Positions 1 to 7,060 of a stretch of 64,000 nucleotides of DNA are shown piece after piece. The DNA comes from CAYOXM01 sp964407925 (GTDB taxonomy: Bacteria; Patescibacteriota; Patescibacteriia; SG8-24), in the NCBI GenBank assembly GCA_964407925.1, contig CAYOXM010000003.1, positions 1 to 64,000 on the forward strand, given 5' to 3'. The stretch's first letter is position 1. Each line of letters starts with the position of its first letter. A program made the translations under genes and the position numbers. The notes beneath the pieces are model-generated. The model was not told the origin of the DNA. It saw only the letters and a list, made by a program, of their open reading frames with translations, and did no database searches.

Positions 1-461
1 TTCGTTGCCTGGCGCTGGGCGTCGTCGAAGTACGCCGGGACGGTGATGACCGCCTCGGTGATCTTCTCGCCGAGTTTCTCTTCCGCATCGGCCTTCAGTT
101 TCTGCAGCACCATGGCGGAGATTTCCTCAGGCGAGTGTTCCTTGCCGCCCATGACGACCTTCACGCCTGTGCCGGACTGGACGATCTTGTACGGGAGCAC
201 CTTTTGCTCGCGCTGGACTTCGGGATCGTCCCAGCGGCGGCCGATCAGCCGCTTGATGGAGTAGAGGGTGTTCTCCGGATTCACGACGGACTGGCGCTTG
301 GCGAGCTGGCCCGCGAGGCGCTCCCCCGTCTTCGAGGTCGCGATGACGGACGGCGTGGTGCGCGCGCCCTCCTTGTTTTCGACGACTTTGGGCTGGCCGC
401 CTTCGATGACGGCCATGCAGGAGTTGGTGGTACCGAGGTCGATGCCGAGAATCTTTGGCAT
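1..461 (-). CDS. dnaK: Chaperone DnaK (Hsp70), N-terminal part, cut by the window edge
   Basis: Only the first about 153 residues are in the window; the rest lies left of position 1. The N terminus MPKILGIDLGTTNSC is the phosphate-1 motif of the Hsp70 ATPase domain, followed by AVITVPAYFDDAQRQ, the standard Hsp70 signature. DnaK is the ATP-driven cytosolic folding chaperone that works with GrpE and DnaJ. It is the third gene of the hrcA-grpE-dnaK operon; the 89-base gap to grpE contains a palindromic repeat. The start is the only ATG compatible with the family N terminus. Confidence 0.97.
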   Translation of the reverse strand, partial: MPKILGIDLGTTNSCMAVIEGGQPKVVENKEGARTTPSVIATSKTGERLAGQLAKRQSVVNPENTLYSIKRLIGRRWDDPEVQREQKVLPYKIVQSGTGVKVVMGGKEHSPEEISAMVLQKLKADAEEKLGEKITEAVITVPAYFDDAQRQAT

Positions 462-466
462 ATTTA

Positions 467-540
467 GAGAAAGGTTAGAGGTTCGGAGGTTAAAGGTTAG
501 AGCTGCCGGGATCGAGCTTTGCTGTGCGCTCTAACCTTTG
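467..540. repeat. Palindromic intergenic repeat, family B copy 1
   Basis: AAAGGTTAGAGC (492-503) is the exact reverse complement of GCTCTAACCTTT (528-539), with a further AAAGGTTAGAG copy at 470-480. Related elements sit at 37102-37121 and 45628-45697. It lies between grpE and dnaK and could form a stem in the operon mRNA. Confidence 0.7.
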
Positions 541-550
541 GACTTGTTAC

Positions 551-1105
551 TTATTCAGCCACGATCACTTTCGCGGCGCGGAGCACGCGGTCGTGGAGCT
601 TGTAGCCGGGTTCGAGGATCTTGGTGACGGTACCGGACGGGTGCGTGTCGTCGGCTGGCGCGTTCATCATCGCCTCGTGCACCGCGGGATCGAACGCGAC
701 GCCCGCCTTGTCGATGACCGCCACGCCGGAACGCGAGAGCGCGCTCGCGAGCTGGTCGCTGATGCGGCCGACGCCGTCGATCCACTGCGTGATCTTCGCC
801 GGATCGACCTGCACGCCGTCGCCGAAGTGGGGGCGCTGGGCCATCGCCTTCGAGAAGCTATCGACGACCGGCAGGAGTTCGGTGACGATGCCGCCGCCCG
901 CGTACTTCACGAGGTCGGCCTGTCCGCGCTCGGACTCCTTCTTGAGATTGGCGTAGTCGGCCATCGCGCGCTTCCATCCGGCGAGATACTCGTCGGCCTG
1001 CGCTTTCGCCATGCCGAGTTCGTCCACCTTCGCCGAAGCTTCGGGAGACGAGTCCTGCGCTTCGGCGGCCGGCTCGGACGCGGGGATGTTCTGCTGGTCT
1101 TCCAT
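551..1105 (-). CDS. grpE: GrpE nucleotide exchange factor
   Basis: 184 residues. The acidic, low-complexity N terminus is followed by the GrpE helix (YLAGWKRAMADYANLKKE) and the C-terminal beta domain with VGVAFDPAVHEA-type and GYKLHDRVLRAAKVIV signatures, so the family assignment is clear. GrpE releases ADP from DnaK in the cytosol. It lies 10 bases after hrcA and before dnaK in the CIRCE-controlled operon. The start MEDQQN was chosen because an upstream in-frame extension overlaps hrcA and does not resemble GrpE. Confidence 0.95.
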   Translation of the reverse strand: MEDQQNIPASEPAAEAQDSSPEASAKVDELGMAKAQADEYLAGWKRAMADYANLKKESERGQADLVKYAGGGIVTELLPVVDSFSKAMAQRPHFGDGVQVDPAKITQWIDGVGRISDQLASALSRSGVAVIDKAGVAFDPAVHEAMMNAPADDTHPSGTVTKILEPGYKLHDRVLRAAKVIVAE

Positions 1106-1115
1106 AAATTTCAGA

Positions 1116-1829
1116 TTATGATTCGTCGAGCTGCTCACGGACGTATTGCAGGAGCGCGACGTTGGTCTCGTAGTCCATCCGACGCGGTCCGAGGATGCCG
1201 ATGACCGCCTCGCCGACGTCGGGTATCGCGCAGACGGTGACGACGGACGAGAGCGCGCGGCCGAACGGATTCTCGTCGCCGATGAGCACCGCAACGTCGC
1301 CTTCCGCTCGACGCTCGAGGTCGCCGACGAGGGCGTCGAGTTCGTCGACGGCGCGCATGGCCGACCGCACGAGGTCGCCTTCGCGGAATTCCGGCTTGCC
1401 CATCAGGTTGGCGAACCCGGTGAGGTACGCCTGCGAACCGATGCGGATGACCGCGGTCTCTCCGGTGATTGCGGCGACGGTCTTCGCGAACTTGCGCGCG
1501 GCCGCTTCCATGTCCTGTTCCAGTTCCGCGACGGCAGACGCGAGTTCGCGCCGGCGCTTTTCCTCGAGTGCCTGATGCGCCCCGACGACCTCCTCCACGT
1601 ACATCCGGTAGCCGGCCTCGGTCGGGATGCGTCCGGCACTCGTATGCGGTTGCTCCAGAAGGCCGCGTTCCTCGAGTTCGACCATGTCGTTCCGGACGGT
1701 CGCCGGCGAGACGCCGAGGCGATACCGCGACACGATGTGCGCGGAACCTACCGGCTCGGCGGAACGCAAATATTCCCGCACGATGATGCGGAAAATGTCG
1801 CGCAACCTGTTTTCGGGGTCGTTCGGCAT
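1116..1829 (-). CDS. hrcA: Heat-inducible transcription repressor HrcA
   Basis: 237 residues, shorter than the roughly 340 residues of Bacillus HrcA. The N-terminal winged helix is clear: VSPATVRNDMVELEERGLLEQPHTSAGRIPT at about 40-70. The C-terminal part looks like a reduced GAF-type sensor, so the inserted dimerisation region may be missing. HrcA binds CIRCE operators and represses chaperone genes. It is the first gene of its own operon and is directly downstream of a perfect CIRCE, so autoregulation is expected. Confidence 0.93.
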   Translation of the reverse strand: MPNDPENRLRDIFRIIVREYLRSAEPVGSAHIVSRYRLGVSPATVRNDMVELEERGLLEQPHTSAGRIPTEAGYRMYVEEVVGAHQALEEKRRRELASAVAELEQDMEAAARKFAKTVAAITGETAVIRIGSQAYLTGFANLMGKPEFREGDLVRSAMRAVDELDALVGDLERRAEGDVAVLIGDENPFGRALSSVVTVCAIPDVGEAVIGILGPRRMDYETNVALLQYVREQLDES

Positions 1830-1847
1830 AGTTTGGTCGCCATCAGT

Positions 1848-1874
1848 TTAGCACTCGAAATGGCGGAGTGCTAA
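1848..1874 (-). promoter_or_regulatory. CIRCE operator
   Basis: TTAGCACTC (1848-1856), a 9-base spacer and GAGTGCTAA (1866-1874): a perfect match to the 9-9-9 CIRCE consensus bound by HrcA. It covers the transcription start region just downstream of the -10 box of the hrcA promoter. Confidence 0.97.
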
Positions 1875-1878
1875 TGGC

Positions 1879-1906
1879 AGTATAATCCCCGCCTTAAACC
1901 TGTCAA
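1879..1906 (-). promoter_or_regulatory. Promoter of hrcA-grpE-dnaK
   Basis: On the minus strand TTGACA (1906-1901), 16 bases, TATACT (1884-1879). Near-consensus housekeeping sigma promoter directly upstream of the CIRCE. Confidence 0.85.
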
Positions 1907-1909
1907 CGG

Positions 1910-1944
1910 TATCCCCAGCGGGGACTGTCCCCGTCTGTGGATAA
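1910..1944. repeat. Palindromic repeat family A copy 1 (GGGGAC core, DnaA-box-like arm)
   Basis: An imperfect inverted repeat with core CGGGGACTGTCCCCG and outer arms TATCC/TGTGGATAA. The same design recurs at 32134-32167 and 45872-45907. Confidence 0.7.
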
Positions 1945-1950
1945 GGAAGA

Positions 1951-1974
1951 AAAAAGCGCCCGAGGAGGGCGCTT
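1951..1974 (-). terminator. Terminator of maf
   Basis: On the minus strand AAGCGCCC-TCCT-CGGGCGCTT is followed by T residues, just after the maf stop codon. Confidence 0.8.
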
Positions 1975-1980
1975 GGCGGC

Positions 1981-2646
1981 TTACGGGCGCCAGCCATAGG
2001 CGAGGAGCAGGCGCATCAGTTTGCGAATTGGCAGACCGTCGATGCTCGTGCGGATTTCCTCCTCGCTTCCCTCCCCCTGGACCGCCTCCACGTACGGGGC
2101 GATGGCGGGGTCTTCGAGGGTGAACGCGCCGCAGGAACCGAGCACGTCGCCGCGCTCGACGGCGTTCACGACCGCGTCGTCGGGAATGGCGCGGAAGTAG
2201 ACCGTGGCGACGTCGACCGCGTGCCGACTGCGCCGCGTCTTAGTGTCGACGACCGCGACGGACGTGACGGTCTGCACCAGGTTCTCCGAATAGTCGCAGA
2301 GGAAGCTGACCGCCTCATCCTTGTCGCGCGGCTTCTCGCGAATAGCGCCGTCGAACACGGCGACCTGGTCGCAGGTGACGAGGAGCGACGGCTCGACGAT
2401 TTTCGGCAGGAGCGCCGCGGCCTTGGCGAGCGCGATCTGCGTCGTCATGGCGCGCGCGTCGGGGTGACGGATTGCCTTCTCGTCGATGTCGGGCGACATC
2501 GTCGTGAACGGGATGGACCGCGCCCGCAGCACGTTCGCACGCCACGGCGACGCCGAACCGAGGATGAGGGGTTTGCGCGGCGACCGCACGCGCGCGGGAT
2601 TACCGTTATCCGCGCGCACATCGGGGTGTTCTTCCGACTTATGCAT
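1981..2646 (-). CDS. maf: Maf/YceF-type nucleotide pyrophosphatase
   Basis: 221 residues. After a 26-residue polar extension come LILGSASPWRANVL (family LILASxSPRR), SPDIDE, TCDQVA (family TADTVV, with the acidic metal residue) and the C-terminal GLPIRKLMRLL, all in Maf order. Members hydrolyse non-canonical or modified nucleoside triphosphates. GGAGG precedes the ATG, which supports the extended start. It has its own promoter and terminator. Confidence 0.9.
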   Translation of the reverse strand: MHKSEEHPDVRADNGNPARVRSPRKPLILGSASPWRANVLRARSIPFTTMSPDIDEKAIRHPDARAMTTQIALAKAAALLPKIVEPSLLVTCDQVAVFDGAIREKPRDKDEAVSFLCDYSENLVQTVTSVAVVDTKTRRSRHAVDVATVYFRAIPDDAVVNAVERGDVLGSCGAFTLEDPAIAPYVEAVQGEGSEEEIRTSIDGLPIRKLMRLLLAYGWRP

Positions 2647-2676
2647 CGAAGCCTCCTTTCGAAAGACCGACGCGCG

Positions 2677-2705
2677 ACGTTATCACGACGCCGGCCCGCG
2701 GTCAA
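2677..2705 (-). promoter_or_regulatory. Promoter of maf
   Basis: Minus strand TTGACC (2705-2700), 17 bases, TAACGT (2682-2677). The -35 box touches the palindrome at 2706-2731. Confidence 0.75.
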
Positions 2706-2731
2706 CCGCTCCGCAGGGCCCTGCGGAGCGG
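2706..2731. repeat. Perfect 26-bp palindrome abutting the maf -35 box
   Basis: CCGCTCCGCAGGG is followed directly by its exact reverse complement, flanked on both sides by GTCAA or TTGAC-like bases. Either an operator or a stable hairpin; it lacks a T run, so a terminator role is less likely. Confidence 0.7.
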
Positions 2732-2739
2732 TCAATACG

Positions 2740-2768
2740 AAAAGCGGGCCCCGAAGGCCCGCTTTTTT
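2740..2768 (-). terminator. Terminator of the SPFH gene
   Basis: GCGGGCC-TTCG-GGGCCCGC-type stem flanked by A and T runs immediately after the gene's stop codon. Confidence 0.8.
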
Positions 2769-2771
2769 CCG

Positions 2772-3377
2772 CTATTCCTCGTCCTCCAGCTCGTCCTTCT
2801 CCTTGCCGCCGCCGCTCACGTGATTGATCTCGGAAAGGAGGACGTTCTCCACGAAGATGCCGCGCGGGTAGAAGATCCGCTCGAGCTCGTTCTTGGCGTC
2901 GACCTCGACGGCGTCGCGGCGCGTCGAGCAGACGTCCTGGTGATTGTACCGCGAGGCGATCATGCGCATGCGGCTGCGGATGGTCGGACGCACGATCTTC
3001 GCGACGAAATCCTCGCCGACGTTCTGCCAGATGGTCGGCACCTGGTTGATGTCGAGCCGCAGCAACACCGTCCCCTCGATGGAGATGCGCTTGCCGTCGA
3101 GCGTCTGCGCGGTGACGGGCGTGTCGCCCATCGCGAGCAGGTTTTCCGGATCGAACTTGCGGCTGATCGAGTACTCGAGCGTCTGCGTGTTGAAGAGCTT
3201 CGCCTTCTGCCAGAACGGGATCTTCAGGTGAAGACCCGGGGTGAGCACCTTCTTGAGCACGCCGCGGCCGAGGTCGTAGACGCAGGCGACGTACCCTGGC
3301 GGGACGTAAATGAAAAGGCCCTTGAGGACGTCCTCAACGACGAACGAATACATCATTTTATCCAAACTCTCGCTCAT
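2772..3377 (-). CDS. SPFH/Band-7 (prohibitin-like) domain protein
   Basis: 201 residues with no hydrophobic helix. Residues about 20-190 look like a Band-7 domain: FIYVPPGYVACVYDLGRG, KVLTPGLHLKIPFW, ISIEGTVLLRLD, IRSRMRMIASRYN and DAKNELERIFYPRGIFVENV follow the prohibitin/slipin pattern. The C terminus is acidic. Usual family members have an N-terminal membrane helix that is absent here, so it may be cytosolic or peripheral. It follows yidC on the same strand after about 95 bases. Function unknown beyond the fold. Confidence 0.75.
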   Translation of the reverse strand: MSESLDKMMYSFVVEDVLKGLFIYVPPGYVACVYDLGRGVLKKVLTPGLHLKIPFWQKAKLFNTQTLEYSISRKFDPENLLAMGDTPVTAQTLDGKRISIEGTVLLRLDINQVPTIWQNVGEDFVAKIVRPTIRSRMRMIASRYNHQDVCSTRRDAVEVDAKNELERIFYPRGIFVENVLLSEINHVSGGGKEKDELEDEE

Positions 3378-3472
3378 GGTCGGTCAGGCTTATCCCGCCT
3401 TAAATCTGCCTCGTATGGCGGATTCGCTGACCTCCAATGTACCTCAAAACGGCCTTTTCGGCAATGCGCGGC

Positions 3473-4165
3473 TCATTCGGCCGGCGGCACTCGGAAAAAC
3501 AGCTGGCGCAGGCCGAACACGCTCATCGAATAGACCATCGAGGTGAGGACGAACAGCGATTTCACCATCGGCAGGAGGAGCAGGACGACGACGCTGAAAA
3601 TCGGGAACAGGAACAGGTACATCAGGTCCGAACGGGTGACGAGATGCTCACGCCGCTTCTGCACGGCGTAAATCTGGACGAACAGCAGCGCGCCGACGGC
3701 GAACGCCCAGAGGAAGCTCTTGTGCGCGAGGTCGAAACCGAGGAAGTTCGTATTGATCGACGTCGGGACGGTGACCCAGTCATACAGCACTTCGTAGCTC
3801 GTGAACTTGATGCCCGCGACGAACACCTGATAAAGGAGCACGAGCACGAGCGCCTGCACGCCGAGCACGAGCACCTTGGACCAGTAATTCACCTTGTGCG
3901 TGCGCAGGAGGTCGCGGATCTTCTCCTTGCGCATCACGTGATCGGTCTTGAAGTCCCGCTCGATCGTCTCGATCTTCTTGTTGAGCTTTTCGTAACGGAA
4001 ACGGTTGCGCTCGTCGAGGATGGTGAACGGGAGGAGCGCTGAGCGCAGCAGGACGGTGAGCTCGATGATTGCAACGCCGAGGTTGCCGAAAGCCGGTCCC
4101 GAATACAGGAACATCAGGAAATTCAGGAGCGGGTTGTAGAGCCAATCGTGCCAAAAATGCGCCAT
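3473..4165 (-). CDS. yidC: YidC/Oxa1-type membrane protein insertase
   Basis: 230 residues. WHDWLYNPLLNFLMFLYS and LGVAIIELTVLLRSALLPFTI match the start of the YidC/Oxa1 core; a charged cytoplasmic hairpin (about 50-90) is followed by four further hydrophobic segments, giving the five-helix core. The large periplasmic domain of Gram-negative YidC is absent, as in Gram-positive and CPR versions. It starts 5 bases after the stop of the MFS gene and shares its promoter. It inserts Sec-dependent or independent membrane proteins. Confidence 0.9.
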   Translation of the reverse strand: MAHFWHDWLYNPLLNFLMFLYSGPAFGNLGVAIIELTVLLRSALLPFTILDERNRFRYEKLNKKIETIERDFKTDHVMRKEKIRDLLRTHKVNYWSKVLVLGVQALVLVLLYQVFVAGIKFTSYEVLYDWVTVPTSINTNFLGFDLAHKSFLWAFAVGALLFVQIYAVQKRREHLVTRSDLMYLFLFPIFSVVVLLLLPMVKSLFVLTSMVYSMSVFGLRQLFFRVPPAE

Positions 4166-4170
4166 AGGGT

Positions 4171-4827
4171 TCAGCGGAGGATGCTTTCGCGGACCTTACC
4201 GAAGCCGTCGCCGGACTTCAACCGGCGGTCGCCGTCCAAAATCTCTTCCTTAATGGAGAGGAGGGACACCGTGCCGAGGAACATCATCCCCGAAACGAGG
4301 AGGAAGATGACGCGGAACCCGAACCGGTCGGCGATCACGCCGCCGATCGCCGCGGCCGCGGCGAAACCGAGACCGATGGCGTTCGAGTGCAGGGTCCATT
4401 CGATGTTCTCCTTCTGCTTGTCGATGTGCCGCGTGAAGATGGCGAGCCACGTCGGGACCATGAGCGCGTACCCGACGCCGTTCAACGCCTCGAGCACGAA
4501 AACGTGCCAGACGTCGCGCGCGAAAAAATAATACAGGAGCGGGACGACGCTCGCGATGAGCGAGCCGAACAGCATGTAGCGGAAATCGTCGCCCTCTCCC
4601 TTCTGGGCGTCCGCGGACAGCGAAACCGGAACCTGCACCGCGGACTTCACCACCCAGAAGATGGTCGTCGCGAACCCCACGGTGACGAGCGTCGCGCCGC
4701 GGATCTGCGTCGTCAGGAAGACGGCGACGATCGGCGAGACGAGGCCCGAAGCCGAGAGCAGCAGGAAATCCGAATAGACCATCCGGAGCACGATTCGATT
4801 GACGCCGCGTTTTTTGAGCCAGAGCAT
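4171..4827 (-). CDS. Half-size major facilitator superfamily-like membrane protein
   Basis: 218 residues with about six hydrophobic segments, half the usual twelve. The sequence around PTWLAIFTRHIDKQKENIEW and GGVIADRFGFRVIF resembles the segment of MFS proteins that carries the conserved D-R-x-G-x-R type loop. Either it dimerises to make a full transporter or it is a reduced, non-transporting relative. Substrate unknown. It precedes yidC in the same transcript. The ATG at 4827 was chosen because longer in-frame starts run into the GIY-YIG gene. Confidence 0.65.
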   Translation of the reverse strand: MLWLKKRGVNRIVLRMVYSDFLLLSASGLVSPIVAVFLTTQIRGATLVTVGFATTIFWVVKSAVQVPVSLSADAQKGEGDDFRYMLFGSLIASVVPLLYYFFARDVWHVFVLEALNGVGYALMVPTWLAIFTRHIDKQKENIEWTLHSNAIGLGFAAAAAIGGVIADRFGFRVIFLLVSGMMFLGTVSLLSIKEEILDGDRRLKSGDGFGKVRESILR

Positions 4828-4838
4828 GCGTTTGCAAA

Positions 4839-4867
4839 CAAAAAAGCCGAAGCGCCTCGCTTCAGCA
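4839..4867 (-). terminator. Terminator hairpin after the GIY-YIG gene
   Basis: On the minus strand GCTGAAGCG-AG-GCGCTTCGGC then TTTTTT. It overlaps the start region of the next promoter. Confidence 0.65.
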
Positions 4868-4892
4868 TACCCGAGCGGCCGCCCTCCGGCAA
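4864..4892 (-). promoter_or_regulatory. Promoter of the MFS-yidC unit
   Basis: Minus strand TTGCCG (4892-4887), 17 bases, TATGCT (4869-4864). Confidence 0.7.
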
Positions 4893-4898
4893 TCGTCT

Positions 4899-5189
4899 TC
4901 AGGCGGCGAATCCCCACTCGGGTACGGCGCCAGTCGTTGCGACCGCGAGCAGGGATTCCTTGCCGTGCCGGCTCATGCGACGTACGGCGTCCGCGCGTTT
5001 TTCGGCGTCCGCGCGATTCATGTACTCCTCGGCATAGGCCAAAAACACGGGAGTGCGAGCGCGCACGTACGCGCCCCCCTCGCCGGCATTTACCGCTTCG
5101 ACCGCGCTGTCGACGTCCTCGGCGACGCCGGTGTAGAGCGTGCCGTCGCTGCAGCGGACGACATAGACGTGCCAATGTTGGATGCCCAT
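4899..5189 (-). CDS. GIY-YIG family protein with missing catalytic residues
   Basis: 96 residues, the size of the stand-alone UPF0213/URI-type GIY-YIG proteins. HVYVVRCSDGTLYTGVAEDV aligns with the GIY-YIG core, and Glu63 (DAEKRADAVRR) fits the metal-binding Glu. However the usual ERRLxEHN segment reads DSAVEAVN, so the conserved catalytic Arg (about 29) and His (about 33) are Ala and Val. Nuclease activity is therefore doubtful. The start at MGIQHW matches the family length; in-frame extensions upstream look non-coding. Confidence 0.75.
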   Translation of the reverse strand: MGIQHWHVYVVRCSDGTLYTGVAEDVDSAVEAVNAGEGGAYVRARTPVFLAYAEEYMNRADAEKRADAVRRMSRHGKESLLAVATTGAVPEWGFAA

Positions 5190-5343
5190 ACGGGAATCGG
5201 CTGACCGCGACAGACGCTCGGCGCTGATAAATCGAAACCGAACGGCGGCGGTCCCGCCAAGGAAATCGGGCAAAAGCGTACCGTCACGGTGTCCTGCCGT
5301 AAAGGCGGGGGTGTGTATAAGTCCTACGACAGCGCGGGCGGGG

Positions 5344-5372
5344 TTGACGGACCGGCCCGTATGCCGTACCCT
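5344..5372 (+). promoter_or_regulatory. Promoter of the 5421 gene
   Basis: TTGACG, 17 bases, TACCCT. Confidence 0.7.
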
Positions 5373-5420
5373 CGATATTCGTCACGCCTTTCTTGTCGGA
5401 ACGCCATCAGGAGGTACGTC

Positions 5421-5789
5421 ATGGGAAGAAGCGACCGGTGCACCCGTCCACGCGAGAAGACACGACGCTTCGGTTTGAACCGCCATCGTCACGGCGACGA
5501 GGTCCGCGGCGAAACCGAACGCGTACTCGCCGCACTACGCGAGCAGGAACGGATTTCGGAGTACGCTTGTCACCGCCCGCCCGTCACTGACGACGCGACG
5601 GCCGCGCGGTTCTCGGTAACGATGCGCGTGAACGGCGAAGACGTGACCGCGCGCTTCAGCGTCACGGTCTCGCGACGCGCGTGGCAACGCGCGCAATCGC
5701 GCGACGACGCCACCCCGACGTTCTGCTTCCCGCTCGGGACGCGTCCCGAGACCATCCGCAAGCGCATCCTCGGCCTCTTCACCGCCTGA
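5421..5789 (+). CDS. Hypothetical protein, 122 aa
   Basis: I do not recognise a family. The N-terminal 45 residues are rich in Arg and Glu; the C-terminal half (about 55-110) has alternating beta-like pattern (ARFSVTMRVNGEDVTARFSVTV). AGGAGG lies 6 bases before the ATG, and the gene has its own promoter and terminator, which makes it credible. No signal peptide or membrane segment. Confidence 0.6.
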   Translation: MGRSDRCTRPREKTRRFGLNRHRHGDEVRGETERVLAALREQERISEYACHRPPVTDDATAARFSVTMRVNGEDVTARFSVTVSRRAWQRAQSRDDATPTFCFPLGTRPETIRKRILGLFTA

Positions 5790-5800
5790 CGACAAATAAC

Positions 5801-5828
5801 AAAAGCCCCGCGGCATGCGGGGCTCTTT
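5801..5828. terminator. Bidirectional terminator
   Basis: AAAAGCCCCGC-GGCAT-GCGGGGCTCTTT between two convergent genes. Confidence 0.75.
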
Positions 5829-5841
5829 CAATTCCGGCGTG

Positions 5842-6411
5842 TCACCGGTTGACGGTTGCGGTTTCCGCCGGCGCCTTTGGCTTCGGAAAAAACAGGTAGT
5901 CGAGGCGACTGCCCCAGCGGAGCTCGGGACCGAAACGCGTTGGACGGTTCTGCCGCCAGCCGTTCAGGACCAGTCGGATCAACCCGCCCGTCGTCGTTTC
6001 GCCGACTTCGGACGCGGCGATGAGCGACACGCGCGACGGGGAGACGGACGCCTCCCCGAACGCCGCGGCGGCGGCCATGGCGTGGCAACAATCGTTCACG
6101 ATCAGCACCGGCCGTTTCCCGACGGTCAGGAGTTCGGCCAGGCGGCGGTAGGAAAACTCGCGCGTGTCGTCGAGTCCCCAGCCGGTCGTGCTCCCGTGCC
6201 CGCAATAGAGAATGACGAGCGGGGCCTTGGTCTTCTGGCCGATGGCCATCGCCAAGTATGTCCCGAGCACGTCCTCGTCGAGGTAGGCCGTGCGGCTGTC
6301 ACGCACGCTCTTCGGTCCGATGCCCGCCTCGCGTATCAGATAGCGTTCGAAATCCTCGGCATCTTCGGAGAAACGGCGGGCGTTCCCCGCGATCACGAAC
6401 CCTTGTGGCAT
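5842..6411 (-). CDS. Caspase-like (C14/metacaspase fold) protein
   Basis: 189 residues forming a single caspase-like domain. LVILYCGHGS (His72) and LIVNDCCHAM (Cys108/109, aligning with the family D-x-C-H) give the His-Cys dyad in the right order and spacing, each at the end of a hydrophobic strand, followed by VSLIAASEVGETT as in metacaspase-like proteins. No other domain, signal peptide or helix. AAGGAGGGG precedes the ATG. The target is unknown; metacaspase relatives usually cut after Arg or Lys. Stand-alone with its own promoter. Confidence 0.7.
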   Translation of the reverse strand: MPQGFVIAGNARRFSEDAEDFERYLIREAGIGPKSVRDSRTAYLDEDVLGTYLAMAIGQKTKAPLVILYCGHGSTTGWGLDDTREFSYRRLAELLTVGKRPVLIVNDCCHAMAAAAAFGEASVSPSRVSLIAASEVGETTTGGLIRLVLNGWRQNRPTRFGPELRWGSRLDYLFFPKPKAPAETATVNR

Positions 6412-6442
6412 CGTCCCCTCCTTCGGGAAAAAGAACGCTTCG

Positions 6443-6471
6443 ACGCTAGCAGTCGGACGCTCAGCGGTCAA
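6443..6471 (-). promoter_or_regulatory. Promoter of the caspase-like gene
   Basis: Minus strand TTGACC (6471-6466), 17 bases, TAGCGT (6448-6443). Confidence 0.75.
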
Positions 6472-6485
6472 TGCTGCGCCGTAAC

Positions 6486-6512
6486 GAAAACCGCCCCGCG
6501 TTTGCGGGGCGG
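6486..6512 (-). terminator. Terminator of mscL
   Basis: Minus strand CCGCCCCGC-AAA-CGCGGGGCGG followed by TTTTC. Confidence 0.8.
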
Positions 6513-6518
6513 CGAAGG

Positions 6519-6998
6519 TTACGCCGCGAGCTCGGAGGTGCAGAAGGCGCAGCGGGTCGCCGCCTTCTTCACCATCGACAGGCACTTCGGACATTCCTTT
6601 TGATCGGGCGCGGGCGGCGTCTCGCGGCGGAGGCGGTTGATGGAACGCACCGCGACGTAGACGACGAAGGTGACGATCAGGAAGTCGAGCGCGGTGTTCA
6701 TGAACGCGCCGTAGTTCAGCGTGACCGCGCCGGCCTTCTTGGCCTCCTCGAGGGTGGCGTAGTTGCCGGCCGACAGCGTGATGAACAGGTTCGCGAAGTT
6801 CACCTTGCCCATCACCATCGAGATGGGCGGCGTGAGGATGTCGTTCACGAGCGACGTGACGACGCGGCCGCCTGCGGCGCCGATGACGACGGCGATGGCG
6901 AGGTCGAGGACGTTGCCCTTGATCGCGAAGATCTTGAACTCCTCCATGAACTTCGCGGTCGGCTTGATGACGGACTTGTTGAGGGTTGCTGGCGTCAT
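6519..6998 (-). CDS. mscL: Large-conductance mechanosensitive channel MscL with C-terminal zinc ribbon
   Basis: 159 residues. FKIFAIKGNVLDLAIAVVIGAAGGRVVTSLVNDILTPP-type sequence is the first MscL helix and loop; the second helix is near DFLIVTFVVYVAVRSINRL. The C terminus carries CPKCLSMVKKAATRCAFC, a four-Cys zinc ribbon found in a subset of MscL proteins. It forms the emergency turgor-release pore. Two alternative starts exist (ATGTTT or ATGACG); ATGACG is 10 bases after GGAGG and was chosen. Confidence 0.93.
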   Translation of the reverse strand: MTPATLNKSVIKPTAKFMEEFKIFAIKGNVLDLAIAVVIGAAGGRVVTSLVNDILTPPISMVMGKVNFANLFITLSAGNYATLEEAKKAGAVTLNYGAFMNTALDFLIVTFVVYVAVRSINRLRRETPPAPDQKECPKCLSMVKKAATRCAFCTSELAA

Positions 6999-7020
6999 AA
7001 ACATCATTCCTCCTGTGCCG

Positions 7021-7049
7021 ATTCTGCCATGAAAGGAGCGCTCCGGCAA
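7021..7049 (-). promoter_or_regulatory. Promoter of mscL
   Basis: Minus strand TTGCCG (7049-7044), 17 bases, CAGAAT (7026-7021). Confidence 0.65.
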
Positions 7050-7060
7050 GGGGGCCGCGG

